64,000 nt of DNA. It comes from ATX-6F1 sp943369485 (GTDB lineage: Bacteria > Cyanobacteriota > Cyanobacteriia > PCC-6307 > Cyanobiaceae). The notes beneath the pieces are model-generated. The model made no database searches and was not told where the DNA came from. It saw only the letters and a program-made list of their open reading frames with translations. Positions 17,599-27,316 of the stretch are shown here, one piece after another. The first letter of the stretch is position 1. The number at the start of each line of letters is the position of its first letter. The stretch covers positions 62,001 through 126,000 of the forward strand of contig CALRNH020000005.1 of the NCBI GenBank assembly GCA_943369485.1, in the 5' to 3' direction. The translations under genes and the position numbers were made by a program.

Positions 17599-18244
17599 AT
17601 AAGACACAAGACTGTTCAGCCAGACCGGCTGTCCCCGTTGGCTTCTCGGCCGCTCCAGCAACCCTGGAATTTCGACATGAGAGGACAAAGGAGGACAGTC
17701 TCGGACAGAAATCTGTTCCATTGTCTGTTCCACCCCCAGGCGCTCACTGCCGAAATGGGGGCATGGGCAGAGCCGTTCAGAGAGAAGGAAAAGCGCTCTG
17801 GATCAGTCGATCCAGCTCCTGAAGCTGTTCGGATGCGCCTGGAAAATCCGGGCGCATCCGAACAGGCGCAGCCTCTTCCCCTTGGTCTACGAGACCTGCG
17901 GAGAGCCGCTCCATGGCCGCCAAACGTTTCCCCCTGGACGACGACACGGCTCTGAAGAAGTTGGCCCGCGTCCTGCTCCACGGGAAGAAGGATTTGCAGG
18001 CTGGAGGCCCCGATCTGGACTGGAACCACCTGGTCAACCAAGGCGGCAGCCCCGCTGTGGGGTCAGACCTGGGGAGAGAACCGACGATTGGTCCTCGCCG
18101 ATGTCGCCTCGGGGGAGGCCTAAAGGCCGAGATGAGACCCCCTTCGTCTGCGTTCGGGACGCAGGTCATTTCGGGCGAGCCTTCAAGGACGATCAGATTG
18201 CGCCGGTGGAGGATCTGGGGGCCTTCGCTCTGTACTAACCAGCT
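17595..18244. other. Island left end, no intact gene
   Basis: About 650 bases without a supported gene. It holds several GGACAG/CTGTTCC-type short repeats (17681-17732) that could be integrase arm sites, and a long hairpin at 17825-17865. A possible reading frame from 17913 (MAAKRFPLDDDTALKKL) reads like the start of a cyanobacterial integrase-associated protein, but it drifts into low-complexity sequence and is not called. Confidence 0.6.
17825..17865. repeat. 41-base hairpin with a 19-base-pair stem
   Basis: Arm 17825-17843 is complementary to 17847-17865 with a single T-G wobble; the loop is AAA. The core arm is TGTTCGGATGCGCC. There is no T-run after it, so it does not look like a simple intrinsic terminator. 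Confidence 0.85.
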
Positions 18245-19426
18245 TCATTGAGCGCCAACCATGCCGCCCCGTCCGCCCCCCTGGTCGCGCGGGCCTGCAA
18301 CGCGAAGGCGTTCGTCCAGGTGATCCAGATGGTGAACTGCCTGATCTTGAAATGGGTCGAGATCGCGACCCCAGAGCGGCGGGGGAAGCTCCAAGCCCCC
18401 AAGCCCAGGTAAATCCACAGAACCGACGACTTCCAGGAGTGGCTGGACCGACTCCAGGAGGTTGGCCCCCTCCTGGCCTGAATGATGGCGATGATCGCCA
18501 CCTACGGCCTCCGCAAACACGAGGTCTGGCACCTCGACAGCCTCCCCTGCACAGATAAGGACGATCGGTGGCTGATCTCCGTCGCTACCTGCTCAGCTGA
18601 TGGCAGCGAGTCCAAGACAAAGACCGGACATCCCTATGCCCTCTCCTTGCCTGACCGCGGGCTCGACCGCTGTCGCCTGAACGACCGCAGGAACGGCCAC
18701 AGAAACGGCCACAGGATGCTCAGCGAACATCGCCGCCGATACCCGATCAAGACAGCCGAGCGGGACGATGGCGCAGTCCAGTTGATGAACAACGAGGAGC
18801 TGGGCCGGGTGCTGACCCACTGGATGAATACCACCGGCAGCCCGGACCGGGAACTGTCCGAGCACCTCTCTGGCTACCACCAGCCCAGGCAGCTCCCCGG
18901 CCAACGGAAGCCAAAGGGGAAGCGTGAGCGCTGCAAATCGCACGACCTTCGCCTTGCCTGGGGCCTGAGGGCGCGGGAGACCACCGCCTGGGCCACCTCC
19001 CTCAAAGCCAAGGCCATGGGTCACAGCGAGGCGGGCCACGCCGGCCGGTACCTCGTTGAGGAGAGGGCTGAGCACCGCCGGCAGGGGCTCCTCCCGTTCA
19101 TCGCTCAGGACGAGCGGCGCAACGACACCCAGGCGGTGATCACACCAGAGATCCTGGCCCTGGAGCAGCAACTGGCGGAACTGCACGGGCAGGCGACGAT
19201 CAGTCGCCCTGGAGGGCTGAAGCCTGACGGCCTACACCTCTGGGTGAACTGGTCGAAGCCCACGGAACGTTGCCACTGCAGAGGAGGCGTTCCGGGAATT
19301 GAGGCGCGGTACAACTGCACCACACCTAGCAGCATGGTGAACCCAGCACCCCATGGAGATTGGCGCACCACCTGCGAGTTCAGTCGGAGCCCATTGTTCC
19401 GCGCCGGCAAACCTCGACCTGGTTAA
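18245..19426 (+). pseudogene. Tyrosine-recombinase integrase, disrupted
   Basis: The recombinase of the island, next to attL. The longest open stretch (18482-19426) contains the catalytic arginine block IATYGLRKHEV, the H-x-x-R box SHDLRLAWGLRA, an AMGHSEAGHAGRY block with the final His and a candidate nucleophile Tyr. In the same frame, upstream sequence (KAFVQVIQMVNCLILKW ... DDFQEWLDRLQEVGPLLA) belongs to the same protein but is interrupted by TAA at 18410 and TGA at 18479. The C-terminus after about 19200 no longer looks like an integrase. It is probably inactive, so the island is fixed. Confidence 0.75.
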
Positions 19427-19504
19427 TGACCCTCCAGGCGGAGGCGATCGATCTGAACACGACGGCTGACGCCAGAATCGACGCGGTTGACCTCACCGAC
19501 GAGG

Positions 19505-20407
19505 TGTGCAGTGCAACCAGGTTGTTGCGGCTGAAATGTGGGTCTGCGGCCAACAGCGTTGTGGTGCGATCCAACAGCCCCAGACCTCAAACCCAATGCA
19601 TCCATACACCCATACCCGACTGAAAGGCATCGTTCGGGAACGCCTGATCCGGCAGCATCTCCACGAGGGCAGGAGCCGTGCTCAACTTGTCGCTGAACGC
19701 AGGATCAGTGAGTGGAAGGCCGCCCATGGCTTGCACGATTTCGGGCTGGCGGTATTGCGGCACTGGCGGATCGACGGGGTGCTCGCCGCCCCCAGCGGCG
19801 GACGTTCAATCCGCAGCAACTGCAGCAGGTCGTGGACCTCAGGCATCTGGGGCTGAACCGGATGCGGAACCTCGACCCCCTGGCGCTTGCGTTTCTGGAT
19901 AGGCGAAATCTTCTCATAGAGCAGCAGTAGCTGCCTGTGAAACGAAACCAATGGGAACGGCCCGGCGGCATGATCCATGACGACATCTAGCCGCAGGCTT
20001 CTCCGCAGGAGTGACAGCTGGCGCGGTTTCAGCGGGTTGGCCACCGGATCACCGACGATCCGCGCAAGGGCACCTCACCAAGCGCTGGCGACTAGAAGGT
20101 GCCCGTGGCCGTGGATGACGCCACAGGGCTCTCCTACGACGAGGTGATACCCGACGAGACGGGACCGACCACGGCGTGCTTCCTGAGCCGAGCGGTATGG
20201 CCTCCAGCCGACATCGTCACCATCAAAACGCTGCTGGAGGAGTGGGCCTATGGAATCCCCATGTGTCAACTCAGCCACTCGATATGAGCTGCATCCAGCT
20301 TACCTGCGAATCGACACAGACCGACGATCCCACATGGACCTGGTTGGATTCTCCCCCAGCAGTGGCTCGCTCTGCTGCAGGGATGAACAACCCGGTGGCA
20401 AACCACA
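19505..20407 (+). mobile_element. IS481-family insertion sequence, degenerate copy 1
   Basis: A 903-base element bounded by imperfect inverted repeats (left TGTGCAGTGCAACCAGGTTG, right end reading TGTGGTTTGCCACCGGGTTG; about 17 of 22 matching). Remains of the transposase are spread over frames: N-terminal LKGIVRERLIRQHLHEG and the helix-turn-helix region near 19620-19730, then the DDE segment AVDDATGLSYDEVIPDETG near 20105 and AVWPPADIVTIKTLLEEW. Frameshifts and stops make it inactive. A second copy, about 90% alike by eye, lies at 27317 in the same orientation. No clear target duplication. Confidence 0.85.
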
Positions 20408-20923
20408 GCCAGATGCTATGTGTATCCTTGTCCAGTAGATTCAGGAGTGGCCGTATGCGCTCGGGTGCTTGAAAGGCTTGACGGATTGGATGAATGGTTG
20501 TGAGCTTCTGAAATACTCTGCACGATAGAGGATCTACGATTGAAGCCTTAAGCGACGCAATTCGATTCATGTTCACACACCTCCCTGAACTGTTACAATG
20601 CAGGTTCCATTTCCGTAGTGTAAGAACTGTTGCTTGGCGAAATCAGGGCTCACATGCACTTCCGCTCTCACAGCGCTCCTCAACAGCACAGATACTCCCA
20701 TTGGCGATGGACTCAACGTTGCTTGACTACACGAAGCCTCGACCCAGCGATGCTGTTACAGACTTTGACCTCAACCTCCATCTAAGGCACAAACGTAACA
20801 ATGGCAACATCACTACTCTCTGGCATAACTCCAAGCTGTTCACGTCTGCTCATTCTCGGATGTTTCGGTCGCTAGCGCAGGCATGATGCCGCTCAGTCGA
20901 TTGGATGATGCAGTTATGCGATT
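20408..20923. other. Gene-free, AT-richer spacer
   Basis: No gene supported. An open frame at 20569-20886 shows no recognisable domain and odd composition, and is left out. Composition shifts visibly toward A and T after about 20410, marking the start of foreign DNA carried between the IS481 copies. Confidence 0.5.
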
Positions 20924-22012
20924 ATGAGACTATTTCAAAATGCAGGCCTCTATACTTCTTACATTCATCGACTCAATCGGATTGCGTCTGGATGCATTAG
21001 CTTCGAATCACGACGTGCTGTTTTTCTAGCGGATCGTTTCGGGGCAGCGCATTATCTGGAGCCAATGCTTAATGGAGACGCGAATGCGTACTTCACTTCT
21101 GGCAACGATGAGATCCTACAGCGAATGTGGGCGATGGAGAATGACCTGCCTGCTTCAACACCATTGGCAGACATCCTAATTGCTCAGATTGAAGAACATC
21201 GCACTGAAGTCTTCTACAATCTTGATCCCGTACGATATGGTCATGATTTTCTTGCAAGCTTACCTGGATGCGTAAAGTATCGAATCGCCTGGCACGCATC
21301 ACCTTCTCCCCCCGAGTTCCTTGGATTATACGATCTTCTTGTCTGCAACTTTCCGACAATTCTAGACCAGTACCAATCGACTGGATGGAATGCATCATAT
21401 TTCTCGCCGAGCCATGATCCAGTTATGGATAGCTATGCGGGTAATATGGAACGGAAAATTGATGTAGCCTTTGTCGGTGGCTACAGCCGACACCATCGCA
21501 GACGGGCAAAAGTACTTGAAGCGGTTGCGTCGCTGCGCGATAGGAGAATGCTAGCGTTTCACATTGAACCTTCACGACTGACTCGATTCGCAGAGTCACC
21601 AATTGGAAGAATGCTTCCTTTGGGCAACTATGGACGTCCACGAAACATCAGAGTAGTTGCTCGTGAGTCAGTTTATGGAGTAGACCTCTACGATTTGATT
21701 TCATCAGCTCGCATCGTACTCAACGGAGCGATCGACATGGCTGGAGATGACCGAGGCAACATGCGCTGCTTTGAAGCACTGGGTTGCGGTGCCTTGCTGT
21801 TATCCGACGAAGGTGCCTACCCAGACGGGATGTGTGATGGCGTTAACATGCGTACTTATAAAGACGCAACAACGGCAGTGTCTATCGTTGAGGAAATGCT
21901 TGAAGACGAAACTGCTCGAGCAGAATTAGCATTGCGTGGGCACCACTTGGTGCGCACTCAATTTAGCAAGGCTAGGCAGTGGCAGGCATTCCAAGATCTA
22001 ATTGTAGTCTAA
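20924..22012 (+). CDS. CgeB-like glycosyltransferase
   Basis: A 362-residue protein. The C-terminal half has the GT-B nucleotide-sugar region of the CgeB/GT1-like family: VDLYDLISSARIVLNG, then GDDRGNMRCFEALGCGALLLSDEGA and VNMRTYKDATTAVSIVEEML. The N-terminal half (LADRFGAAHYLEP, FYNLDPVRYGHDF, LLVCNFPTILDQY) forms the acceptor domain. A role in making a surface polysaccharide is inferred from the neighbours. Base composition and codon use (many A/T third positions) differ from the host genes outside the island, consistent with transfer. The gene seems intact. Confidence 0.75.
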   Translation: MRLFQNAGLYTSYIHRLNRIASGCISFESRRAVFLADRFGAAHYLEPMLNGDANAYFTSGNDEILQRMWAMENDLPASTPLADILIAQIEEHRTEVFYNLDPVRYGHDFLASLPGCVKYRIAWHASPSPPEFLGLYDLLVCNFPTILDQYQSTGWNASYFSPSHDPVMDSYAGNMERKIDVAFVGGYSRHHRRRAKVLEAVASLRDRRMLAFHIEPSRLTRFAESPIGRMLPLGNYGRPRNIRVVARESVYGVDLYDLISSARIVLNGAIDMAGDDRGNMRCFEALGCGALLLSDEGAYPDGMCDGVNMRTYKDATTAVSIVEEMLEDETARAELALRGHHLVRTQFSKARQWQAFQDLIVV

Positions 22013-22632
22013 ACCACTGGGTCGTCTTCTCTTGCAAAAATAAATCTCCACATGTCACATAGTCGCCTTCGTGCTAAACTCACATGAGTACGGAGTTGAT
22101 CCACTGAGCTTAATCAACGTGTACGCACTCTCCGTATGATCAGCTCCGATGGCAAGTTTCAAAAAGCAAGAACACTTGCGTGCATTGTGGAGACGCTAGT
22201 CTTCGTGCACGGGAAGGAAATATGCGTCGAAGATTCATGTTCTGCACACGAGTCAACATGAAGCTGGCTTACGTCTAAGATCAAGACTGGCATTGTGTTC
22301 TCATCGGACTCAACGTAAATTTCATGGATGGCTTGACTCATCCTTGTCACCCGAAGTAGCGTCATATTTCCTTTCCAACCATTTCCGCTAATGGACTTCT
22401 ATATCATAGACATTAATAGTCAATCCTTCTCCATCAAAATATGATGCGTGTATATATGTCTTGGCCTGTACTAGCCAGGCCTCAAAAACCATGACGCTAG
22501 CGCTGTAGCATGCTCATATGTGCCCACCGATGGCCACCGGTGCGGACTCTCTCGAGCAAGTGTGATTGGGCCAACAAACGCGTATACTGCAGCAACTACT
22601 CACACGTTTAAATAAAGCATCAGCAACCAAGC
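22013..22632. other. Gene-free spacer
   Basis: About 620 AT-rich bases between two glycan-type genes. Only short, unsupported reading frames occur on either strand. It is probably decayed coding sequence; no repeat or RNA gene could be recognised. Confidence 0.5.
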
Positions 22633-23553
22633 ATGTTAAATTCTTATCTCCGATTAAGGCATTCGTTGCTACGTCTGCTTAAGTTGGATCGGTCAATCGA
22701 CGAGATGAAAATAAATCAGAGCATTTTGCTCAGCGAGCTGGGAGATAGCAAGAAGACATCTGCGCTGTATGAGCGCGAGTTCAAGGTCTTTTCCCAATGG
22801 GGGGAGGACGGAATCCTGCAGTTCTTGACCCGCAACCTCAACATTAAACATCAAACCTTTATTGAGTTTGGCGTAGAGGACTTCATTGAGTCGAACTGTC
22901 GGCTGTTGCTCATGAAGGATGGATGGAAAGGCTTCGTAATTGACCGCTCTAAGGCCAACATTATGCGGCTTCAAGCATCATACTTCTACTGGCGTTACCC
23001 GCTGCAAGCAATTACTGCCTCTGTCACACGAGAGAATGTGTGTGGATTGCTTGCACAGTCTGGCTTCGATAGGGAGTGCGGAATCCTATCAGTTGATGTA
23101 GATGGTGTCGATTGGCATTTGCTGCAAGCACTGGGTGAATGGAGAGCCGCGATTGTCGTTGTTGAATACAATTCTGTGTTTGGCTCCCAGCACTCCGTGA
23201 CTGTTCCCTACCATTCAAACTTCGAACGGTCGGCAAGCCACTGGTCAAACTTGTACTGGGGTGCCAGCCTCGCTGCCTTTGATTCACTGCTTTCTGAAAG
23301 AGGTTACGCTCTTGTTGGTGTGAACAGAGTAGGTAGCAATGCGTTCTTTGTGCGGTGCGATATGCTTAACTCCCGTGTTCAGGCTGTCACTGTAGCCCAA
23401 TGCTTCCGAGAGTCGACCTACAGAGACGCTCGCAGTTCGGATGGTAAATTAGTTTATCGCACAGCTCGACAGTCGCGAGACTGGATCGCTCATTTGCCTG
23501 TTCACGATACGGTGACTCAGCGTTCCTATCGGTTGGTCGAAATATTTGAATAA
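22633..23553 (+). CDS. FkbM-like conserved protein of polysaccharide loci
   Basis: A 306-residue protein. The segment EFKVFSQWGEDGILQFL, then FIEFGVEDFIESNCRLLLM, WKGFVIDRSKANIMRL and ILSVDVDGVDWHLLQAL matches a family that resembles FkbM-type SAM methyltransferases and is often encoded in capsule or O-antigen loci. FIEFGVEDF stands where the SAM-binding glycine motif would be, so methyltransferase activity is uncertain. Start 22633 (MLNSYLRLRHSLLRLLKL) gives a basic amphipathic helix. It sits 11 bases upstream of a broken methyltransferase gene. Confidence 0.65.
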   Translation: MLNSYLRLRHSLLRLLKLDRSIDEMKINQSILLSELGDSKKTSALYEREFKVFSQWGEDGILQFLTRNLNIKHQTFIEFGVEDFIESNCRLLLMKDGWKGFVIDRSKANIMRLQASYFYWRYPLQAITASVTRENVCGLLAQSGFDRECGILSVDVDGVDWHLLQALGEWRAAIVVVEYNSVFGSQHSVTVPYHSNFERSASHWSNLYWGASLAAFDSLLSERGYALVGVNRVGSNAFFVRCDMLNSRVQAVTVAQCFRESTYRDARSSDGKLVYRTARQSRDWIAHLPVHDTVTQRSYRLVEIFE

Positions 23554-23564
23554 GGGATTGCCAT

Positions 23565-24098
23565 ATGACGTCGACTCCAGGAAATTGGGAGCATGCATTA
23601 TTGGCACTACGTGCAGATCCTTTGCTTCAGGCTCCAGCTTGCAACGGCTTATGTGATGGTCCATTGATCGAAGCTGCTAAACTTCATTGGCAAGGTACTA
23701 AGAGGTCTTCGATCTCTTCGTTGATACCGCGTGAAGGAATAGCTCTTGATGTTGGTGCAGGTCGAGGTATTGCCAATTTCGCGTTTGCGAAGTCTGGTTT
23801 TCATGCAATAGCCTTAGAACCGTGACCAAGCAAGCTCGTCGGTACCCAGACGATTAGAGCTTTCGCAGAAGAGATAGCCTAGTCCATTCAGATTATTCAG
23901 GTTCATTTTGAGTTTTAACACTACCCGATTCTGATTTCGATCTTGTCATTGCCTGCGTTGTGGTGTATCAAACTCAGGATCAGTATGCAGCGTGTCGCGA
24001 GTTTGCGCGGATTCGTCAGCCTGCTGGGTAGCATTTAGCCGTGAGAGTACCTGCGATCATTCGATCAGAGAACTTGGAGTCCTTTCTTGAGCCCCAAC
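23565..24098 (+). pseudogene. Class I SAM-dependent methyltransferase, frameshifted and cut by an IS3 element
   Basis: The open part (23565-23825) ends soon after the SAM motif GIALDVGAGRGIANFAFAKSG and HAIALEP. Beyond the stop, the protein continues in broken frames: LVGTQTIRAFAEE, then DSDFDLVIAC, VVVYQTQDQYAACREFARI, and LRSFDQRTWSPFL. These are the expected later motifs of the fold (acidic strand, then REFARI.RPGG). At 24099 the IS3 element begins, and no remaining 3' part could be recognised after it. Several frameshifts show the gene is dead. Confidence 0.75.
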
Positions 24099-24172
24099 TG
24101 ACGTGGACCCCGGAACCCGGTCCAGGGTGAATGAGAGTCCTCATCCGGCCAGATTGGGCCGGGGACTCGACC

Positions 24173-24427
24173 ATGAAACGCACCAGGCACACAGCGGAGC
24201 AGATCATCCGTAAGCTCAAAACCGCCGAACAGTTAATCGCCCAGGGCAAGACCGTCGCCGAGGTCTGCCGCGTCATCGAGGTGACGCAGCCGACTTACCA
24301 CCGCTGGCGGCAGCAGTACGGCGGCATGCAGGCCGAGGAGGCCAGGCGACTGACCCAGATGGAGAAGGAGAACGCCCGGCTCAAGAAGCTTCTGGCAGAA
24401 GCCGAGTTGGAGAAGGCGATGCTCTAG
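24173..24427 (+). CDS. IS3-family transposase OrfA
   Basis: An 84-residue helix-turn-helix protein: TRHTAEQIIRKLKTAEQLI, GKTVAEVCRVIEVTQPTYHRW, then a leucine-zipper-like coiled coil (MEKENARLKKLLAEAELEKAML). OrfA gives end recognition and normally joins OrfB by programmed frameshifting in an overlap after ...EKAML. Here the frame stops at a TAG that belongs to an inserted mini-element, so orfA and orfB no longer overlap, and a fused OrfAB may not be made. Confidence 0.9.
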   Translation: MKRTRHTAEQIIRKLKTAEQLIAQGKTVAEVCRVIEVTQPTYHRWRQQYGGMQAEEARRLTQMEKENARLKKLLAEAELEKAML

Positions 24428-24450
24428 CCCGTAGGGCTTCTGCGAAGCAG
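24424..24450. repeat. Double-hairpin mini-element A (27 bases)
   Basis: The unit begins CTAGCCCGTAGGGCTTCTGC and ends GAAGCAG. It contains two small hairpins, GCCC-GTA-GGGC and GCTTC-TGC-GAAGC. It lies exactly at the orfA/orfB junction of the IS3 element and is the reverse complement of mini-element E at 34863 apart from a few bases. Confidence 0.75.
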
Positions 24451-25313
24451 TGGGATCTTGCCGAGGGAAACTTCTGAGCCCGGAGCGTCGCCGCAGAGCC
24501 GTCGAGGATCTGCAGGAGCGTTACCGGGCTTCTGAACGCTTTGTCTGCCGGGTGGTGGGGCAGCACCGCAGCACCCAGCGCCATGCCGGCAAGGTCGTCG
24601 ATCTGGAGGAGGCCAAGCTCCGGCAGCGTCTCCGGGAGATCGCCGCGGACCACATCCGCTGGGGCCGGCGCATGGCCTACCGCCTGCTGCGGCGGGAGGG
24701 CTGGACCGTGAACCACAAGCGGGTGCAACGGCTCTGGCGGGAGGAAGGCCTGCAGCGGCCTACGCCCAGGAAGCGAAAGCGGGCACGACCCGCGGACGGC
24801 TCGGTGAGGCGTCACCGGGCCCAGCATCCCCACCAGGTCTGGGCCATGGACTTCCAGTTCGACGCCACGGCTGATGGCCGCCGACTCAAGTTCCTGAACG
24901 TGATCGATGAGCACAGCCGCCTCTGCCTGGCCATCCGGGTGGGCAGGCGATGCAAGGCCAAGGATGTGGTGGCGGTGCTGGAGGATCTCACCAGCCTCTA
25001 CCCGGCGCCAGCGTTCATCCGGTCGGACAACGGGCCGGAGTTCATTGCGCAGGCTCTACGGGACTGGTGTGAGGCCAGCAGCACCACCAGCACGGCTTAC
25101 ATCAAGCCAGGATCCCCGTGGGAGAACGGCTTTGCCGAGTCGTTCAATGGCCGGTTCCGGGATGAGTTCCTCAACACCGAGCTGTTCACCACAGCCCCAG
25201 AGGCGCAGATTCTGGCCGATCGCTGGCGCTGGGAGTACAACTCGCTCAGGCCGCACTCGGCCCTCCAGGGGCTCACGCCCCTGGAAGCAGCTCAACAAGG
25301 AGCTGCAGCATGA
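24450..25313 (+). CDS. IS3-family transposase OrfB (DDE integrase core)
   Basis: A 287-residue catalytic subunit starting with GTG. The N-terminal LLSPERRRRAVEDL and the IRWGRRMAYRLLRREGW region bind DNA. The DDE triad sits in WAMDFQFDATAD, FIRSDNGPEFIAQAL and NGFAESFNGRFRDEFLN. The C-terminal WRWEYNSLRPHSALQGLTP is the usual family end. It is intact from start to stop and GC-rich like the host, unlike the AT-rich genes around it, so the IS arrived separately. Confidence 0.92.
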   Translation: MGSCRGKLLSPERRRRAVEDLQERYRASERFVCRVVGQHRSTQRHAGKVVDLEEAKLRQRLREIAADHIRWGRRMAYRLLRREGWTVNHKRVQRLWREEGLQRPTPRKRKRARPADGSVRRHRAQHPHQVWAMDFQFDATADGRRLKFLNVIDEHSRLCLAIRVGRRCKAKDVVAVLEDLTSLYPAPAFIRSDNGPEFIAQALRDWCEASSTTSTAYIKPGSPWENGFAESFNGRFRDEFLNTELFTTAPEAQILADRWRWEYNSLRPHSALQGLTPLEAAQQGAAA

Positions 25314-25364
25314 CCACAACCAACCACTCTCATAAGGCCTGGACCGATAAAGGGGGTCACGTCA

Positions 25365-26305
25365 ACCTCGATACCAACAGTCCGGCTGATTGAGGGGGGG
25401 CCTTTCATTGGAACGATTAGGCCTTTGACATTGCTAGAGATCACAATGATGAGCTACTCGACAGGGCTCAGGTCACCGATGTCGCCAATTGCCAAAAAAG
25501 ATCGGCTGAGTTCTGTGAAGATGGCTATCAGGCGATCAATGTCCGAACCAGCATCTGCAAGCCACTGCGCAAGAATTCCAAACATAATGTGCTCCTGGCA
25601 GGTACTGGGTGTTCAACGAGCGGAACGGGCCTAAAGACGCGAGTTGACTCTTTGAGAACCTTTCAGCCTTGTGGCGCATATTCATCTGCCAGGTCGCATA
25701 GGTCTGTAGTCCTTGCATGAAGGTAAGCCGCTTGAGCTGATGGTGGCTGAGATGGCAAATAATATGGCATATTCGCGTTCCCCACACGTCATTATAATCT
25801 AAAAGCAGGGCTCAAATACTAATATTTTGAGACACGCCTAAGACAATCTAAATATAGAAGAGGCTGTTTGAATCGATCAATCTTAAGTTCGCGCGCTTAC
25901 GACATCATTCGAAAGCCAATGATAGGATGAGCCTGTTGTATCCTCTTCATTGATTGGCAGAGACAACGGCCGATCCCTTGGGAAGCTGGCGCGATATCGT
26001 GCGAGTGAGCCTGACCCTCCCATGTCTGCCTCATGCACGGAGAATAAACCAAAACCAACAGCCTTGCGTGCCAGTTCGGGGTTTCCTCGGCTAGTTGTTG
26101 CGGTATGATCAAAAAATCATTCAGTAAGTTGAAGGATCCGCATGAAACGATCAAATGGCAAACCCATGGCAGCAGATAGCTACAATGACGCCATTGGACT
26201 TGGAAATGCATCAGGCAGGCTTTCTAAATCCAATGCTTCAAGTACACGATAACGCCTGCATTCAAGGAAAACCGGAATCGCAAGATCACAAACCAATAAG
26301 CTGCA
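25365..26305. other. Gene-free, decayed spacer
   Basis: About 940 bases between the IS3 element and the acyltransferase gene. I see no continuous family similarity on either strand; several short frames are crossed by many stops. It probably contains remains of the gene block that the IS3 element interrupted. Confidence 0.5.
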
Positions 26306-26920
26306 ATGCGAGACAGTATTAACAAATTGATCGGTTATGTGGTTAAGGGTTTGATCATGTCCTACGAATTAGCCCTAAATTTCCACTATTCATCGTCTGC
26401 AGTTCTTGGAGGGAGGAGCAAATTTCATCGTCAAGCATCGGTGATCAATCTTCAGCGTGACAAGATCAAGATCCAGATTGGCAAGAACTCCCATGTTCGT
26501 GGAGAACTGCTCATCTTTCCATACGGTGGCGAAATCGAGATCGGAAACTGGAGCTATATCGGCGAGGGTTCTCGGCTGTGGTCTGGTGAGCGCATCACGA
26601 TCGGAAATTATGTCGCGATCGCTCATAATGTAAACATTATCGACTTTGCCCACCATGCTAACCATCTTGAACGTGCTGCCGAGTTTGAGCGCATCCTGAC
26701 CTTGGGTCATCCACACGAGAAGGGTGACATTGTTACTTCTCCTATTGTCATAGAGGACCATGTAGCGATCTACCCTAATTCAAACATTGCCAGAGGTGTT
26801 CGCATCGGCAAGGGTTCTATCATCTCTCCCGGTTGTTTAGTGTTGAGCGATGTGCCTCCATTCACGCTGATGCTTGGCAATCCTGCTCGCCCAATGAAAC
26901 GCTTAAAACCATTGACGTAA
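26306..26920 (+). CDS. Hexapeptide-repeat acyltransferase (WbbJ/LbH type)
   Basis: A 204-residue left-handed beta-helix enzyme. Repeats run through IKIQIGKNSHVRGELLIFP, EIEIGNWSYIGEGSRLW, ITIGNYVAIAHNVNI, then IVIEDHVAIYPNSNIARGV, IGKGSIISPGCLVLSDVP. The histidine pair in IDFAHHANHLERA is where sugar O-acetyltransferases carry the catalytic His. Such enzymes add acetyl groups to polysaccharide sugars in the cytosol, which fits the neighbouring glycan genes. MSYELALN at 26354 is an alternative start. The next small frame begins at its stop codon (TAATG). Confidence 0.8.
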   Translation: MRDSINKLIGYVVKGLIMSYELALNFHYSSSAVLGGRSKFHRQASVINLQRDKIKIQIGKNSHVRGELLIFPYGGEIEIGNWSYIGEGSRLWSGERITIGNYVAIAHNVNIIDFAHHANHLERAAEFERILTLGHPHEKGDIVTSPIVIEDHVAIYPNSNIARGVRIGKGSIISPGCLVLSDVPPFTLMLGNPARPMKRLKPLT

Positions 26921-27075
26921 TGACAATAGAAATTGGAGAATTGGGTGAACAAATTTGTGAAAAGCAACCACTCCAGAAGAAGCGACTTCACGAGAATCTG
27001 AACGATCGTTTTCCTGCATTGTATGCAGAGGCTCATCATATTCTAGGCCACTATATGGGCTTTCGTGCCACCTAG
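26920..27075 (+). CDS. Small hypothetical protein, possibly a truncated gene start
   Basis: A 51-residue frame whose ATG overlaps the acyltransferase stop (TAATG), suggesting translational coupling. Sequence MTIEIGELGEQICEKQPLQ then KKRLHENLNDRFPALYAEAH, ending GHYMGFRAT. It is hydrophilic and has no recognised domain. It may be the N-terminus of a longer gene lost before the IS481 insertion at 27317, or a chance frame. Confidence 0.35.
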   Translation: MTIEIGELGEQICEKQPLQKKRLHENLNDRFPALYAEAHHILGHYMGFRAT

Positions 27076-27316
27076 GGGATTTCGATCGACCATGTCGATG
27101 ATGCCTATTCAAGATGAGCTCATGCATGCTGCGCTGTCAATTTCATGTAATGCTAACCGGACGTTATAGCATTCAATCCAGCGATCAATCCAATTAAGAC
27201 TTCTGTTCTGGTACAGACGAGATAGTTGATATAGGTCTATCCAGGTTCCCATGGAGAACTCACTACGACATCTTCACCTTCCTTGGTAGTGCGATCCAGG
27301 ATCGCGCCTTCCTAAC

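Larger units (their letters stand above)
24099..25364 (+). mobile_element. IS3-family insertion sequence, largely intact
   Basis: A 1266-base element. The ends are inverted repeats: left TGACGTGGACCCCGGAACCC..., right end reading TGACGTGACCCCCTTTATC..., then GGTCCAGG in both. It contains orfA and orfB in standard order. A 27-base double-hairpin mini-element lies at the orfA/orfB junction (24424-24450). No obvious target duplication flanks it. Confidence 0.9.

Noticed and set aside
20569..20886. 105-codon open frame in the IS481-to-glycosyltransferase spacer
   Set aside because: No recognisable domain, unusual residue pattern, and no coupling with the neighbouring gene.
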